The notes under the pieces were generated by a model that was given only the letters and a program-made list of their open reading frames with translations, was not told where the DNA came from and made no database searches. From Arthrobacter sp. EM1 (lineage in GTDB: Bacteria > Actinomycetota > Actinomycetes > Actinomycetales > Micrococcaceae), in contig NZ_CP124836.1 of the NCBI RefSeq assembly GCF_029964055.1, forward strand, positions 372,001-436,000: a stretch of 64,000 nt of DNA, given 5' to 3'. This document shows, one piece after another, positions 33,504 to 42,197 of the stretch. Both the position numbers and the translations under genes were made by a program. Each line of letters opens with the position of its first letter. The stretch's first letter is position 1.

Positions 33504-34412
33504 TCAGAGGTCCTTGCGGCACGGCGCGTTGCCGAGTTCGAAGAGGCCGTTCAAGTCGCCGGCGGCCAGGCCGTCGGGGGTTCCGATCTCGGGGTACATA
33601 AGCTGCGCGGGGTCGTCCACGTGCTCCAACCCCATCACGTGTCCGAGTTCGTGCAGGATGACCGCCGTGGCATATGCGGCTCCGTCCTGCCGGCCGAGGT
33701 CCGCCCCGATCTGGGGGGCGTCGAGTTCCAGGCTGCCGGTGACGAAGCTTTTGGGTCCGTCGCCGAAGCTGAAGTGGGTGCTGCCTCCGGTGCCGATCAC
33801 GGGGCCCTTCAGTTGCGGAGCCTGGTCGGGGGTGGTCCACACGATCAGCAGCGGCGCCCAGCGTTCCCCGTAAGCGGTTGGCTGATAAGGGATTCGGGAC
33901 TGGGCGGGAGCCTCGGTGGTTGGTCCGTCGTCGACGAACTCGATGCCGGTCGCGCGGGACACTGTTCTGATCGCGTCCTCGACGAGCTGGTCGGCGCCGT
34001 CGGGAGCGAGTGCCGCGTTGACCACAAAATGCAGCGGCCGGCACGGCGAATACCCCACCGGGGTGCCGTCCTCGTTCGTGGCCAGGAACTTGAACGAACT
34101 ACTGGCCACGGCCGGCTTCTGCGGGTGGCCCAGCGGCTGGTCGTGCTCTTCGAATCCGGCCGGGGGAGTGTCCGTCCGGACTGTCGCAGCGGACGCAGGC
34201 CGCCCCGGCTGGCCCTCCACCGCGGTGCCCGGCCCGGCTCCGCGACCGGCATCGAAAAGTCCGGTAAAACGCGGATCAGCGTAGATCAAGCCCACTGCCA
34301 GGAACGCGGCCCCCGCAATCAAGGCGACGGTGGCGAGGCGGCCGACAATCCGCCGGACGGTCCCGGCGCTGCTGTGCCGCGGTGTCCGGTCCCGGAAATC
34401 AGGACCGGCCAC
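33504..34412 (-). CDS. matrixin-like zinc metalloprotease, membrane-anchored
   Basis: A 302-residue protein. A single N-terminal membrane helix (about residues 24-44) precedes a low-complexity Pro/Thr linker and a catalytic domain with VILHELGHVMGLEHV, the HExxHxxGxxH zinc site of metzincins. LMYPEIG follows as the Met-turn (the M-Y-P segment after the third histidine). The active site should face outside the cell. GTG 34412 shares one base with the stop of the upstream VIT gene (TAGTG), so translation is coupled. The longer frame upstream would run through that gene and is rejected. The substrate is unknown. Confidence 0.85.
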   Translation of the reverse strand: MAGPDFRDRTPRHSSAGTVRRIVGRLATVALIAGAAFLAVGLIYADPRFTGLFDAGRGAGPGTAVEGQPGRPASAATVRTDTPPAGFEEHDQPLGHPQKPAVASSSFKFLATNEDGTPVGYSPCRPLHFVVNAALAPDGADQLVEDAIRTVSRATGIEFVDDGPTTEAPAQSRIPYQPTAYGERWAPLLIVWTTPDQAPQLKGPVIGTGGSTHFSFGDGPKSFVTGSLELDAPQIGADLGRQDGAAYATAVILHELGHVMGLEHVDDPAQLMYPEIGTPDGLAAGDLNGLFELGNAPCRKDL

Positions 34413-35581
34413 TAGGCAACCACGGCGCCGAAGGCCAGGCCCAGCAGATAGGTCACGCCTGCGGCACCCATTCCGATGGCAAGCTGACGGAGGCCGCGGG
34501 AGGAGGGGGAGGTGCCCGAGAGCAGGCCCACGACCCCGCCGGTGAACAGCAGCGCCAGGCCCACAAGGGCAGCGGAGACAGCCAGCGCCGCGACGCCGGT
34601 CATACCCAGGACGAAGGGCAGGATCGGCACGATCGCGCCGGATGCGAAGAAGCAGAAGCTCGACGCCGCGGCGCCCCAGGCGGTGCCCACCGCTTCGTGC
34701 TCGTCGAGGGCTTCCGGAATTTCCGGCTGCAGCGAGAGGCTGGGATCGCAATCGCAGTCCAGCAGGCCCATCCGCTCGGCCACGCGGTGTTCGGCGGCCT
34801 CCCGCGACATGCCTCGCGCCAGGTAGACCAGCACAAGCTCATTGTGTTCGATGTCCAGCGAGGGTGCAGCGGCCAGGGTGATCTGGGTGGGGCGGGTTGC
34901 AGCCAGCAGTTCGCGCTGGGAGCGGACGGAAATGTACTCGCCGGCGCCCATGGAGAGCGCCCCGGCCAGCAGGCCCGCGACGCCGCTGAGCAGGACTACT
35001 GAACTGGCCACACCGGAGGCCGCCATGCCCATTACCAGGGAAAGGTTGCTGACCAGCCCGTCGTTGGCGCCAAAAACGGCCGCCCGGAACGTTCCCGCCA
35101 GCCGGTTGCGGCCCCGGGTGGCCAGGCCGCGAACCACTTCCTCGTGGATCTGTTCGTCGGCGACCATCGCCGGTGTGGCGGAGGGATCGGTGGCATACGG
35201 GGAACGGCTTTCGGCCCGCTGGGCAAGTGCCAGGACAAACACCGAGCCAAAGTGGCGGGCTAAAAAGCCGAGGAACTGGCTCCGGAGCGACGCGGAGCGG
35301 GCGCGACCGGCGCTCCCGCCGAGCAGCTGGAGCCAGTGGGCCTCGTGGCGTCCTTCGGCTTCGGCCAGGGCGAGGAGGATCTCACGCTCTTCGCCGCTGC
35401 GGTTCTGGGCCAGATCGCGGTAGACGGCGGCTTCGGCCCGCTCGTCGGCTAGGTACTGCCGCCACCGCTTGATGTCCGCAGCACTCGGGGTCGCCGCGGA
35501 CGCCTCCGGAACGGTCTCCTGGCCGGGTTTCAGGCGGTGGGGTTCCGGGTTGAACTGGTCAGATGTGGCGTGTTGAGACAC
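34412..35581 (-). CDS. VIT1/CCC1 family protein with ferritin-like domain
   Basis: A 389-residue protein. Residues 35-125 form a four-helix rubrerythrin-like domain with ERAEAAVYRDLAQ and EAEGRHEAHWLQL, which supply Glu and His metal ligands. Residues 165-385 are the five-helix VIT/CCC1 domain (FRAAVFGANDGLVSNLSLVMG, GALSMGAGEYISVRSQRE), a transporter of Fe or Mn out of the cytoplasm. GTG 35581 follows CAGGAG. Ferritin-VIT fusions such as MbfA export iron under oxidative or acid stress. The downstream metalloprotease is coupled by a one-base overlap, a partnership that is not obvious from known biology. Confidence 0.85.
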   Translation of the reverse strand: MSQHATSDQFNPEPHRLKPGQETVPEASAATPSAADIKRWRQYLADERAEAAVYRDLAQNRSGEEREILLALAEAEGRHEAHWLQLLGGSAGRARSASLRSQFLGFLARHFGSVFVLALAQRAESRSPYATDPSATPAMVADEQIHEEVVRGLATRGRNRLAGTFRAAVFGANDGLVSNLSLVMGMAASGVASSVVLLSGVAGLLAGALSMGAGEYISVRSQRELLAATRPTQITLAAAPSLDIEHNELVLVYLARGMSREAAEHRVAERMGLLDCDCDPSLSLQPEIPEALDEHEAVGTAWGAAASSFCFFASGAIVPILPFVLGMTGVAALAVSAALVGLALLFTGGVVGLLSGTSPSSRGLRQLAIGMGAAGVTYLLGLAFGAVVA

Positions 35582-35838
35582 GGAAGCTCCTGGGCTTGAA
35601 GGGCATGGTTCGGCCCCGTTGCGTAACCAGCGTACCCCGAATTTGCGCGGATTTTTGGCTGGCAATCCTCAGGAAGGAGTTTCGGTAAACCGTAAAACCG
35701 CAGCCGCTGCGGGGCCTTCGCAGGGGCAGCGGGCCGGCTCGCTTGGAGCCCTTGACCGCCTGCGTTCGTGGTGTTCGAATGAGACCCAGGGCGGCCCGGC
35801 GGTGCCGTTGCCGCCACCCATCGCACGGAGGGTGCATC

Positions 35839-36075
35839 ATGGACAACATCGGCTCAGATTCAGTCCAGCCGGCTCGGGATTCCCTTGAGTCCGATCCTGC
35901 TTTCGACTATGCCCAGGACGCGCCGGTCAGCGATGCCGCGGAGACCGAAGAGGACGAGCTCCTGGAAGAGGCGGATCGGCTCGTTCCGCTCGACAAAGAG
36001 GACTTCCTGGCCGACGACAAGCCTGTGCTGCCCCTGGACCGGGAGGAATTCCTGGAGCCCGGGGACGATGACTGA
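35839..36075 (+). CDS. small highly acidic protein, not recognised
   Basis: A 78-residue protein with a strong ribosome site (GGAGGGTG). About one third of residues are Asp or Glu and there is no cysteine. Two similar segments, PLDKEDFL and PLDREEFL, form an internal repeat near the C-terminus. It is probably disordered and soluble. It diverges from the VIT gene and is followed by a good terminator, so it is its own transcript. No function is proposed. Confidence 0.65.
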   Translation: MDNIGSDSVQPARDSLESDPAFDYAQDAPVSDAAETEEDELLEEADRLVPLDKEDFLADDKPVLPLDREEFLEPGDDD

Positions 36076-36098
36076 AGACTCCCACCGGCCGCAACGAT

Positions 36099-36134
36099 CG
36101 ACGGCGGCGCCCCCGGATGGGAGCGCCGCCGTCG
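36099..36134. terminator. bidirectional hairpin terminator
   Basis: A perfect 12-base inverted repeat (36099-36110 and 36123-36134) lies between the acidic-protein gene and the convergent symporter gene. Confidence 0.65.
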
Positions 36135-36157
36135 AACCTTAACTCGCTCTCAGGACC

Positions 36158-37681
36158 TCAGTGCGTGACGGCCGGTACTTTTTCTTCCACGGCGGCATCG
36201 CCGGCGACCCTGCGGTGCCAGTTGGCCATGACCGCGGGATCCGTCGGTTTCGTCAGGAGGGACACCGCGATGTAGACCACCGCGGAGGCCACCAGGCCGT
36301 AGTAGATCGGTTCGTTGGCGTAGATCCCGTCCAGCGGGACTTCGGCATTGATTTCCAGCACGATCATGGTGCCGAGTGTGATGACGGAGCCCACCGCCAT
36401 GGAGGCAGCCGCGGCAATGCCGGTGCCGCGCTTCCAGATGAGTCCGCCGAGGATGGCAACAAGGAGTCCGCCGACGAGGATGTCATAGGCGATGGTGAGC
36501 GCCGCGACGACGTCCTTGGTGACGATGGCGATGACGATCGCGACGATGCCGAGGCCCAGGACCCACATGCGGTTGGCCCGGACGTCGTGCTCGGGGTTCT
36601 CGGTGTCATCGGTGTTGATGGTTTTGCCGAACCAGCCGGCGACAAACGGTACGACGTCGGCCCGGGCCACTGTGGCGGCGGCGATCAGGGCGCCGGAGGC
36701 GGTGGACATCATCGCGGCGACGGCCGCGGCAAGCACCAGGCCGCCAATGCCGACCGGAAGCAGGTTAGTGGCAACTTCGGCGTAGACGACATCCTTGCCG
36801 AGGGCCTTGACGTCGATATTCGGCAACGCAACGCGCGCGCCCAGGCCGATCAGGGCGCCGGCGGCACCGTAGAGAATGCAGTAGATGCCGGCCGTCGCGC
36901 CGCCCCACCGAGCGACCGTGGGCGTTTTGGCGGTGAACACCCGCTGCCAGATGTCCTGGCCGATCAGCAGGCCCAGGGTATAGACGACGAAGTAGGTGAT
37001 GATCGTCTGGATGCCGATGCCGTCGATCTGGAAGAAGCTGGCGTCCACGCGGCTGCGGATCCCTTCGAAGCCGCCGGCGGCATTGAGGGTCAGCGGCAGC
37101 ATCAGCAAGAAGATACCGACTGTTTTGATGACAAACTGAACCTGGTCGGCCAGGGTGATGGACCACATCCCGCCGATCGTCGAGTAGACCAGGACGATTG
37201 CGCCGCCGATGGCGACGGCGAGTGCGCGGTCCCAGCCGAAGAGCACAACAAAAATTGTGGCGTAGGCGCCGGTGGACGTTGCGCACAGCATCAGCGTGTA
37301 GGCGAGCATTACGATGCCCGAGGTCTGGGTGGCGTGGCTGCCGTACCGCAGGCTCAGCATCTGGGAAACCGTGTAGATCTTGAGCTTCTGGATGGTGCTG
37401 GCGAAGAGCAGGCTCAGGAGCAGCACGCCGGCGCCGATCGCGACCACGAGCCACATCCCGGAGATGCCGAACTTGTAGCCGAGACCCACACCGCCGACGG
37501 TTGAGGCGCCACCGAGAACGACGGCAGCCATGGTCCCGGTGTAGAGGAACGGGCCGAGGCGGCGGCCGGCCACCAGGAAGTCGCTGTTGTTTTTGGTGCG
37601 GGATTTACCCCACCATCCGAACGCCAGCATGGCGACCAGGTACACCACCACGATGGCGATGTTGACGAGACTTGCGTCCAT
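36158..37681 (-). CDS. sodium:solute symporter (SSS family)
   Basis: A 507-residue transporter with about thirteen membrane helices. Family features include GKSRTKNNSDFLVAGRRLGP after helix 1, a conserved GGASTVGGVGLGYKFGISG, VYSTIGGMWSITLADQVQF and the GQDIWQRVF segment. ATG 37681 follows AGGGAG; the longer frame to 37861 crosses the operator. SSS members import amino acids, urea, choline or polyamine-like compounds with Na+. Its neighbours across the divergent promoter are an XRE-cupin regulator, a ureohydrolase and a ThDP enzyme, so a guanidino compound or polyamine is the likely substrate. Confidence 0.9.
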   Translation of the reverse strand: MDASLVNIAIVVVYLVAMLAFGWWGKSRTKNNSDFLVAGRRLGPFLYTGTMAAVVLGGASTVGGVGLGYKFGISGMWLVVAIGAGVLLLSLLFASTIQKLKIYTVSQMLSLRYGSHATQTSGIVMLAYTLMLCATSTGAYATIFVVLFGWDRALAVAIGGAIVLVYSTIGGMWSITLADQVQFVIKTVGIFLLMLPLTLNAAGGFEGIRSRVDASFFQIDGIGIQTIITYFVVYTLGLLIGQDIWQRVFTAKTPTVARWGGATAGIYCILYGAAGALIGLGARVALPNIDVKALGKDVVYAEVATNLLPVGIGGLVLAAAVAAMMSTASGALIAAATVARADVVPFVAGWFGKTINTDDTENPEHDVRANRMWVLGLGIVAIVIAIVTKDVVAALTIAYDILVGGLLVAILGGLIWKRGTGIAAAASMAVGSVITLGTMIVLEINAEVPLDGIYANEPIYYGLVASAVVYIAVSLLTKPTDPAVMANWHRRVAGDAAVEEKVPAVTH

Positions 37682-37833
37682 AAAGGGCTCCCTGAGCTGT
37701 TCTGAGCTGGGCTGAAACCCGTCGGCGCGATTGCGGCTCGCACGGGATCCAGCTGCTTCCTGATGGGTACGGTCACTAGTTGCCGGTGAAGGTGTCCCGG
37801 ACCGGGCAACACCACCGCAGCCGGTGCGGTTTT

Positions 37834-37859
37834 TTGCCCAATAGGCAACACTTGTTGCC
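37834..37859. promoter_or_regulatory. overlapping palindromes, likely XRE-cupin operator
   Basis: TTGCC-CAATA-GGCAA (37834-37848) overlaps GGCAAC-ACTT-GTTGCC (37844-37859) in the divergent gap between the symporter and the regulator. The doubled site suggests cooperative repressor binding. Confidence 0.6.
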
Positions 37860-37995
37860 AAACCCTATGTTGTGATGCTGGTAACAGTCAAGACGCATTC
37901 CGCGTCGCGGCCGGATCTGGCCGGCCGGGGAGGCCGTCCCGCTAGTATTGCTCAAACGATGGGGCCGAGCGGCCGGCCGTGAAAGGTTCCAAAAA

Positions 37996-38571
37996 ATGAA
38001 AGCTTTGCCAGTTGAACCGAGCAATGTTCCGGTTGCCATCGGTTCCCGGATCCGCGCCGCGCGGCAGTCGCAGCGGCTCACGATCGAGCAGGTTGCCGAC
38101 GCCACCGGGCTGACCAAGGGATTCCTCAGCAGGGTCGAGCGCGACCTCACTTCGCCCTCGGTAGCATCGCTTGTGACGCTGTGCCAAGTGCTTTCCATCT
38201 CGATCGGCGAACTGTTTGCCGCCCCGGAAACCCATCACACCAAGAAGGACGAAGGACCGAGGATCTCGCTCGGCGGTGACGGGATTGTGGAGCGGCTGCT
38301 GACCGCGCGCTCGGAACGGCGGGTGCAGATTATCCAGGCCGTGATTGAGCCCCGCGGCCGCGGCGAATCGGAACTGTATGCCGTGGACTGCGACGTTGAC
38401 GTGCTGCATGTGGTGCAGGGGCGCATCCGGCTGATCCTCACCAACGAGGAATTTGAACTCCACACGGGCGACACGGTGACTTTCCCGGGCCGTGAGCCGC
38501 ACACGTGGATCAACCCGACCGACGAAGCCGTCGAAGTCCTCTGGGTCCTGGTCCCCGCCGCAAGCCGCTAG
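37996..38571 (+). CDS. XRE-family regulator with cupin domain
   Basis: A 191-residue regulator. Residues 13-75 are an XRE HTH (IGSRIRAARQSQRLTIEQVA, LTKGFLSRVERDLTSPS). Residues 100-190 are a C-terminal cupin (ELYAVDCDVDVLHVVQGRIR, GDTVTFPGREPHTWINP) that binds a small effector. Regulators of this type (PuuR-like) commonly control polyamine or amino-acid catabolism. It diverges from the symporter gene, with a doubled palindrome between them, and is upstream of the ureohydrolase gene, which has its own promoter-like box. Confidence 0.92.
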   Translation: MKALPVEPSNVPVAIGSRIRAARQSQRLTIEQVADATGLTKGFLSRVERDLTSPSVASLVTLCQVLSISIGELFAAPETHHTKKDEGPRISLGGDGIVERLLTARSERRVQIIQAVIEPRGRGESELYAVDCDVDVLHVVQGRIRLILTNEEFELHTGDTVTFPGREPHTWINPTDEAVEVLWVLVPAASR

Positions 38572-38673
38572 CGTTCCGGCCCGGGTCACTGCGCAGTGCG
38601 GCCCGGGGGCCGGTGGGGATGCCGTGGATGGCCCTTTTGTAAACATTTGATGCTCAAGAGACAACTTCGAGTG

Positions 38674-38679
38674 TATGAT
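38674..38679 (+). promoter_or_regulatory. -10 box upstream of ureohydrolase
   Basis: TATGAT, about 45 bases before the TTG start; an A+T-rich stretch (38636-38655) lies upstream. No -35 of good quality is seen, which fits activator or repressor control. Confidence 0.4.
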
Positions 38680-38723
38680 GGCTATCACACCCGTCGGTCA
38701 ATCCTCGAAGGAGAGGCTTTCTT

Positions 38724-39812
38724 TTGGAAGAGCTGCGCATCGAGGCCAATGGCAACCTTGGCCCTATTGATTCATCCCGCATCCCCCGTTACGCGGGGGC
38801 CGCTACCTATGCGCGCCTGCCGCGGCTGGACCAGGTCGCCAAGGCCGACGTTACGGTGGTGGGCGTGCCCTTCGACTCGGGCGTCTCCTACCGCCCCGGT
38901 GCCCGCTTCGGGTCCAACCACATCCGCGAGGCCAGCCGGCTGCTGCGCCCGTACAACCCGGCCTGGGATGTCAGCCCCTTCGAGAACATCCAGGTGGCCG
39001 ACGCCGGCGATATGGCCGTCAACCCCTTTAATATCAATGAAGCGATCGAGACAATCCAGCAGAATGCCCTGGACCTGACCGCCGCCGGCAGCAAGCTGCT
39101 GACCCTCGGCGGGGACCACACCATTGCGCTGCCGCTGCTGCGCGCCGCCGCCGAACGCGCCGGCCAGCCCGTCGCCATGCTGCACTTTGACGCGCACCTG
39201 GACACCTGGGACACGTACTTCGGTGCCGAATACACCCATGGCACCCCGTTCCGCCGGGCGGTTGAGGAAGGCATCCTGGACACCGAGGCGATTAGCCACA
39301 TCGGCACCCGTGGCCCGCTGTACGGCAAAAAGGACCTCGACGACGACCACCGCTTCGGCTTCGGCATTGTGACCTCCGCCGACGTCTACTACCAGGGTGT
39401 GCTCGAAACAGTAGCGAAGGTGCGTGACCGGATCGGCAACCGCCCGCTCTACATCTCGGTCGACATCGACGTCCTCGACCCCGCACACGCCCCCGGCACC
39501 GGCACCCCGGAAGCCGGCGGCATCACCAGCCGCGAGCTGCTCGAAATCATCCGCGGCTTCCGCGGCATGAACCTGGTGGGGGCGGACATTGTGGAGGTGG
39601 CCCCCGCGTACGACCATGCGGACATTACCGGCGTCGCCGCAAGCCACGTGGCCTACGAACTGGTCACCCTGATGGCGGACAGCGCGGTTGGGGGCGACCG
39701 CTTCGGCGCGGCCAACGGGTACGCTGCGCAGGCGCTCGGCCAGGAATCCCGCCGTCCGGCCGGCTTCGCCACTCCGGCCGCAGCCCGCGTCGGGGGCGGG
39801 GTCGCCCAGTGA
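38724..39812 (+). CDS. speB: ureohydrolase (agmatinase or guanidinobutyrase)
   Basis: A 362-residue binuclear-manganese ureohydrolase with the metal motifs [21 protein letters not shown] and [22 protein letters not shown]. All His and Asp ligands are present. Such enzymes split urea from agmatine, guanidinobutyrate, guanidinopropionate or arginine; the PGTGTPE segment is of the agmatinase/guanidinobutyrase type. TTG 38724 follows GGAGAGG. The stop overlaps the ThDP-enzyme start by four bases. With a ThDP decarboxylase-like partner, guanidinobutyrase in the arginine transaminase route is a real alternative to agmatinase, so the symbol is provisional. Confidence 0.85.
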   Translation: MEELRIEANGNLGPIDSSRIPRYAGAATYARLPRLDQVAKADVTVVGVPFDSGVSYRPGARFGSNHIREASRLLRPYNPAWDVSPFENIQVADAGDMAVNPFNINEAIETIQQNALDLTAAGSKLLTLGGDHTIALPLLRAAAERAGQPVAMLHFDAHLDTWDTYFGAEYTHGTPFRRAVEEGILDTEAISHIGTRGPLYGKKDLDDDHRFGFGIVTSADVYYQGVLETVAKVRDRIGNRPLYISVDIDVLDPAHAPGTGTPEAGGITSRELLEIIRGFRGMNLVGADIVEVAPAYDHADITGVAASHVAYELVTLMADSAVGGDRFGAANGYAAQALGQESRRPAGFATPAAARVGGGVAQ

Positions 39813-41473
39813 CCGGAGTGCGCAATGGCGGGGACCTCGTTGTCGAGACGCTCGAAGCGCTCGGCGCCAAAACGGTCTTCGGGATTCCGGGGCAGCACGC
39901 CCTGGGGCTTTTTGATGCGATGGGCCGGGGCAACCTGCACTTCGTCTCCTCCCGGGTGGAGAACAACTCCGCCTTTGCCGCGGACGGCTACTCCCGGGCC
40001 ACCGGCGAGGTCGGTGTCCTTTTCCTCTCCACCGGACCGGGAGCGCTGACGTCCCTGGCCGGGCTGCAGGAAGCGTATGCCACCGGCGTTCCCATGGTGG
40101 TCATCGCGAGCCAGATCCCGCTCGAAGGACTCGGTGCGCGCCGCAAGGGAATGCTGCACCAACTCGATGACCAGAAGGCTTCGGCCGCCAACGTCACCAA
40201 GAGCCAGCGCCTCATCCAGCACGCCTCCGGCATCCCTTCGGCTATCCAGGATGCCTGGACCGAGGCGATTTCCTCGCCGCAGGGCCCCGTGTGGTTGGAG
40301 ATTCCGCAGAACGTGCTGCTGGATCCGATTATGGTGCCCCCGGTGGAGGATGCACTCGCCGAGGCCGCCGATAATCCGCCGCGGATCGAACTGGTCCGCG
40401 AAGCCGTCAAATGGCTGGCGTCGGCGGAACGTCCCGCCATCATCGCCGGCGGGGGAGCCCGCCGCGGCCGGGCCGAGAAGTCGCTGCTCGCCATCGCGGA
40501 GAAGCTCCGGGCGCCGGTGATTTGCACGCCCGGCGGCAACGGCGCGTTCCCGTGGAACCACGAACTCTCACTCCAGTCCTGGATCGAGGACCAGTACATG
40601 ACGGAGCTCCTTGAGGACGCCGACGTGCTGATTGTGATCGGTTCCTCACTCGGCGAAGTCACATCAAACTACTTCACCTTTGCGCCGCGCGGCCGGATCA
40701 TCCAGATCGACGCCGAACCTCGCGTCCTCGAATCCAACCGTCCCGGTCTGGGCATCCGGGCCGACGCCGGCCAGGCGCTCGCCGCCCTCGACGATGCCCT
40801 GCGGGAACCATATGGCGATCGCACCAACTGGCACGGCACTTCGCCGGAAGATCTGGTCAAAAAAACCCTCGCGAAGGTCACTGCCCGCCTCGAATCCCAG
40901 GATCTCGGCAAGGAACTGAAGTTTATGGCGGACATCCGCGAGGCCGTCCCCGCCGCCATGCAGACATTCTGGGACATGACCATCTCCGCGTACTGGGCTT
41001 GGAGCTGCTGGGATGCCCGCCAGGGCCAGTTCCACTCTGCCCAGGGCGCCGGCGGCCTCGGCTTCGGGTTTCCTGCGGCAATCGGCGGCGCTGTTGGCCT
41101 GGAAACCACCGGCAAGCCCGGCGGGTCTGCCAGGGTGTTGGCCGTCTCCGGCGACGGATCGGCGATGTACTCCATTTCCGAACTGGCCACTGCCAAGCAG
41201 CACAACGTTCCGGTCACGTGGCTGATTGTGGACGACGGCGGTTACGGCATCCTGCGTGAATACATGGTCGGCGCCTTCGGCAAGGCCACCGCGACCGAAC
41301 TCGCCCGTCCTGACTTCGTCAAGCTGGCGGAGGCCTTCGGCGTCCCGGCCGTCCGGGTTGCCCCCGAGGACATCGGGGATGCGCTCAGGGCCGGGTTTGC
41401 GGCGGACGGCCCGAACGTGGTCGTCGTCGAGACCCTGCTGAAGATGTTCGCCCCCACCCACCTGGACGACTAG
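39809..41473 (+). CDS. ThDP-dependent enzyme (acetolactate synthase/decarboxylase-like)
   Basis: A 554-residue enzyme with the three domains of the ThDP decarboxylase/AHAS superfamily: N-terminal PYR domain ([14 protein letters not shown]; catalytic Glu in [17 protein letters not shown]), central TPP domain ([12 protein letters not shown]) and C-terminal PP domain ([17 protein letters not shown]). In the metal-binding motif the usual Asn-Asn is Asp-Asp (LIVDDGGYG). The GTG start overlaps the ureohydrolase stop (GTGA). In the arginine transaminase pathway a ThDP enzyme decarboxylates 2-ketoarginine before guanidinobutyrase acts. That pairing fits here but the substrate is not proven, and no aminotransferase or aldehyde dehydrogenase is adjacent. 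Confidence 0.8.
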   Translation: MTGVRNGGDLVVETLEALGAKTVFGIPGQHALGLFDAMGRGNLHFVSSRVENNSAFAADGYSRATGEVGVLFLSTGPGALTSLAGLQEAYATGVPMVVIASQIPLEGLGARRKGMLHQLDDQKASAANVTKSQRLIQHASGIPSAIQDAWTEAISSPQGPVWLEIPQNVLLDPIMVPPVEDALAEAADNPPRIELVREAVKWLASAERPAIIAGGGARRGRAEKSLLAIAEKLRAPVICTPGGNGAFPWNHELSLQSWIEDQYMTELLEDADVLIVIGSSLGEVTSNYFTFAPRGRIIQIDAEPRVLESNRPGLGIRADAGQALAALDDALREPYGDRTNWHGTSPEDLVKKTLAKVTARLESQDLGKELKFMADIREAVPAAMQTFWDMTISAYWAWSCWDARQGQFHSAQGAGGLGFGFPAAIGGAVGLETTGKPGGSARVLAVSGDGSAMYSISELATAKQHNVPVTWLIVDDGGYGILREYMVGAFGKATATELARPDFVKLAEAFGVPAVRVAPEDIGDALRAGFAADGPNVVVVETLLKMFAPTHLDD

Positions 41474-41513
41474 CGCGGCCGGCCGGAACGCCGGAAATCG
41501 GTAAACACACTGC

Positions 41514-41568
41514 GCGGACCGGCCGCGTCCTCCCTCATTAAATGATGGGTGGACGCGGCCGGCCCGCG
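41514..41568. terminator. terminator after ThDP enzyme gene
   Basis: Long GC-rich arms (core 41519-41530 with 41551-41562, extended on both sides) surround an A+T-rich loop. Confidence 0.65.
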
Positions 41569-41674
41569 TTTGGCGTTTAACGGCCACTTCTTTCGACGCG
41601 CCGGCGCGTTATGCCGCCCCTGGGGCCGCTCCGAACAGGGTTAGTTTCCCGAAGTAACCAATTTTGCTATATAG

Positions 41675-41687
41675 TTGCCTAGGGCAA
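41675..41687. promoter_or_regulatory. MarR operator-like palindrome
   Basis: TTGCC-TAG-GGCAA lies 20 bases before the MarR start and just after the A+T-rich TATATAG, so a bound repressor would block the promoter of the MarR-efflux operon. Confidence 0.55.
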
Positions 41688-41707
41688 ACAAAAGAGGGGT
41701 GTCCGCC

Positions 41708-42193
41708 ATGACCGTTGAATCCAATGCCGCAGCCAAACTCGTTTACCAGATCTTTGACCTTCAGCGCGCCGTCCGCTGTGTTGCCGCAGCCAACCTTCGC
41801 GGCCAGGACACCGGGGTGGCCCTGCAGGGAGTGCTCCGTTTTGTCGGGGAGGGCGAATCCCGGGCCACCCACCTTGCGGAGCGGCTCGGCGTCAGCGCCC
41901 CCGTGCTCAGCCGGCATATCGCCGAGCTCGAAGAGCAAGGTTACGTGGTCCGCCGGCCGGACCCCGAGGATGGCCGCGCCCAGCTGATCGCCCTCTCGGC
42001 GGCCGGTGCGGAGAAGCTGCGGGTCATCGAGGACCACCGCACTGCAACCATCCAGGGCCTGCTGCAGGACTGGAGCCAGGACGACGTCGAACTCACGGCG
42101 CGGACCCTGAAGAAACTTGCTGAGTCCCTCAGGACCTCAGCCCGGGCAACGACGGCCGGACCCACGAATACGACCGAAACTGTTAAGGAGTAG
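41708..42193 (+). CDS. MarR-family regulator
   Basis: A 161-residue winged-helix protein. ATHLAERLGVSAPVLSRHIA is the recognition region and RRPDPEDGRAQLIALSAAG is the wing with the conserved DxR. ATG 41708 follows AGAGGGG. The downstream DHA2 efflux gene starts four bases after its stop, with the ribosome site inside its last codons, so the two form an operon. It probably represses both genes through the palindrome upstream and is released by a drug-like ligand. Confidence 0.9.
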   Translation: MTVESNAAAKLVYQIFDLQRAVRCVAAANLRGQDTGVALQGVLRFVGEGESRATHLAERLGVSAPVLSRHIAELEEQGYVVRRPDPEDGRAQLIALSAAGAEKLRVIEDHRTATIQGLLQDWSQDDVELTARTLKKLAESLRTSARATTAGPTNTTETVKE

Positions 42194-42197
42194 ATAC

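Noticed and set aside
33504..34751. 415-codon version of the metalloprotease
   Set aside because: The extra 113 codons run through the VIT gene in another frame; the GTG at 34412 is coupled to the VIT stop.
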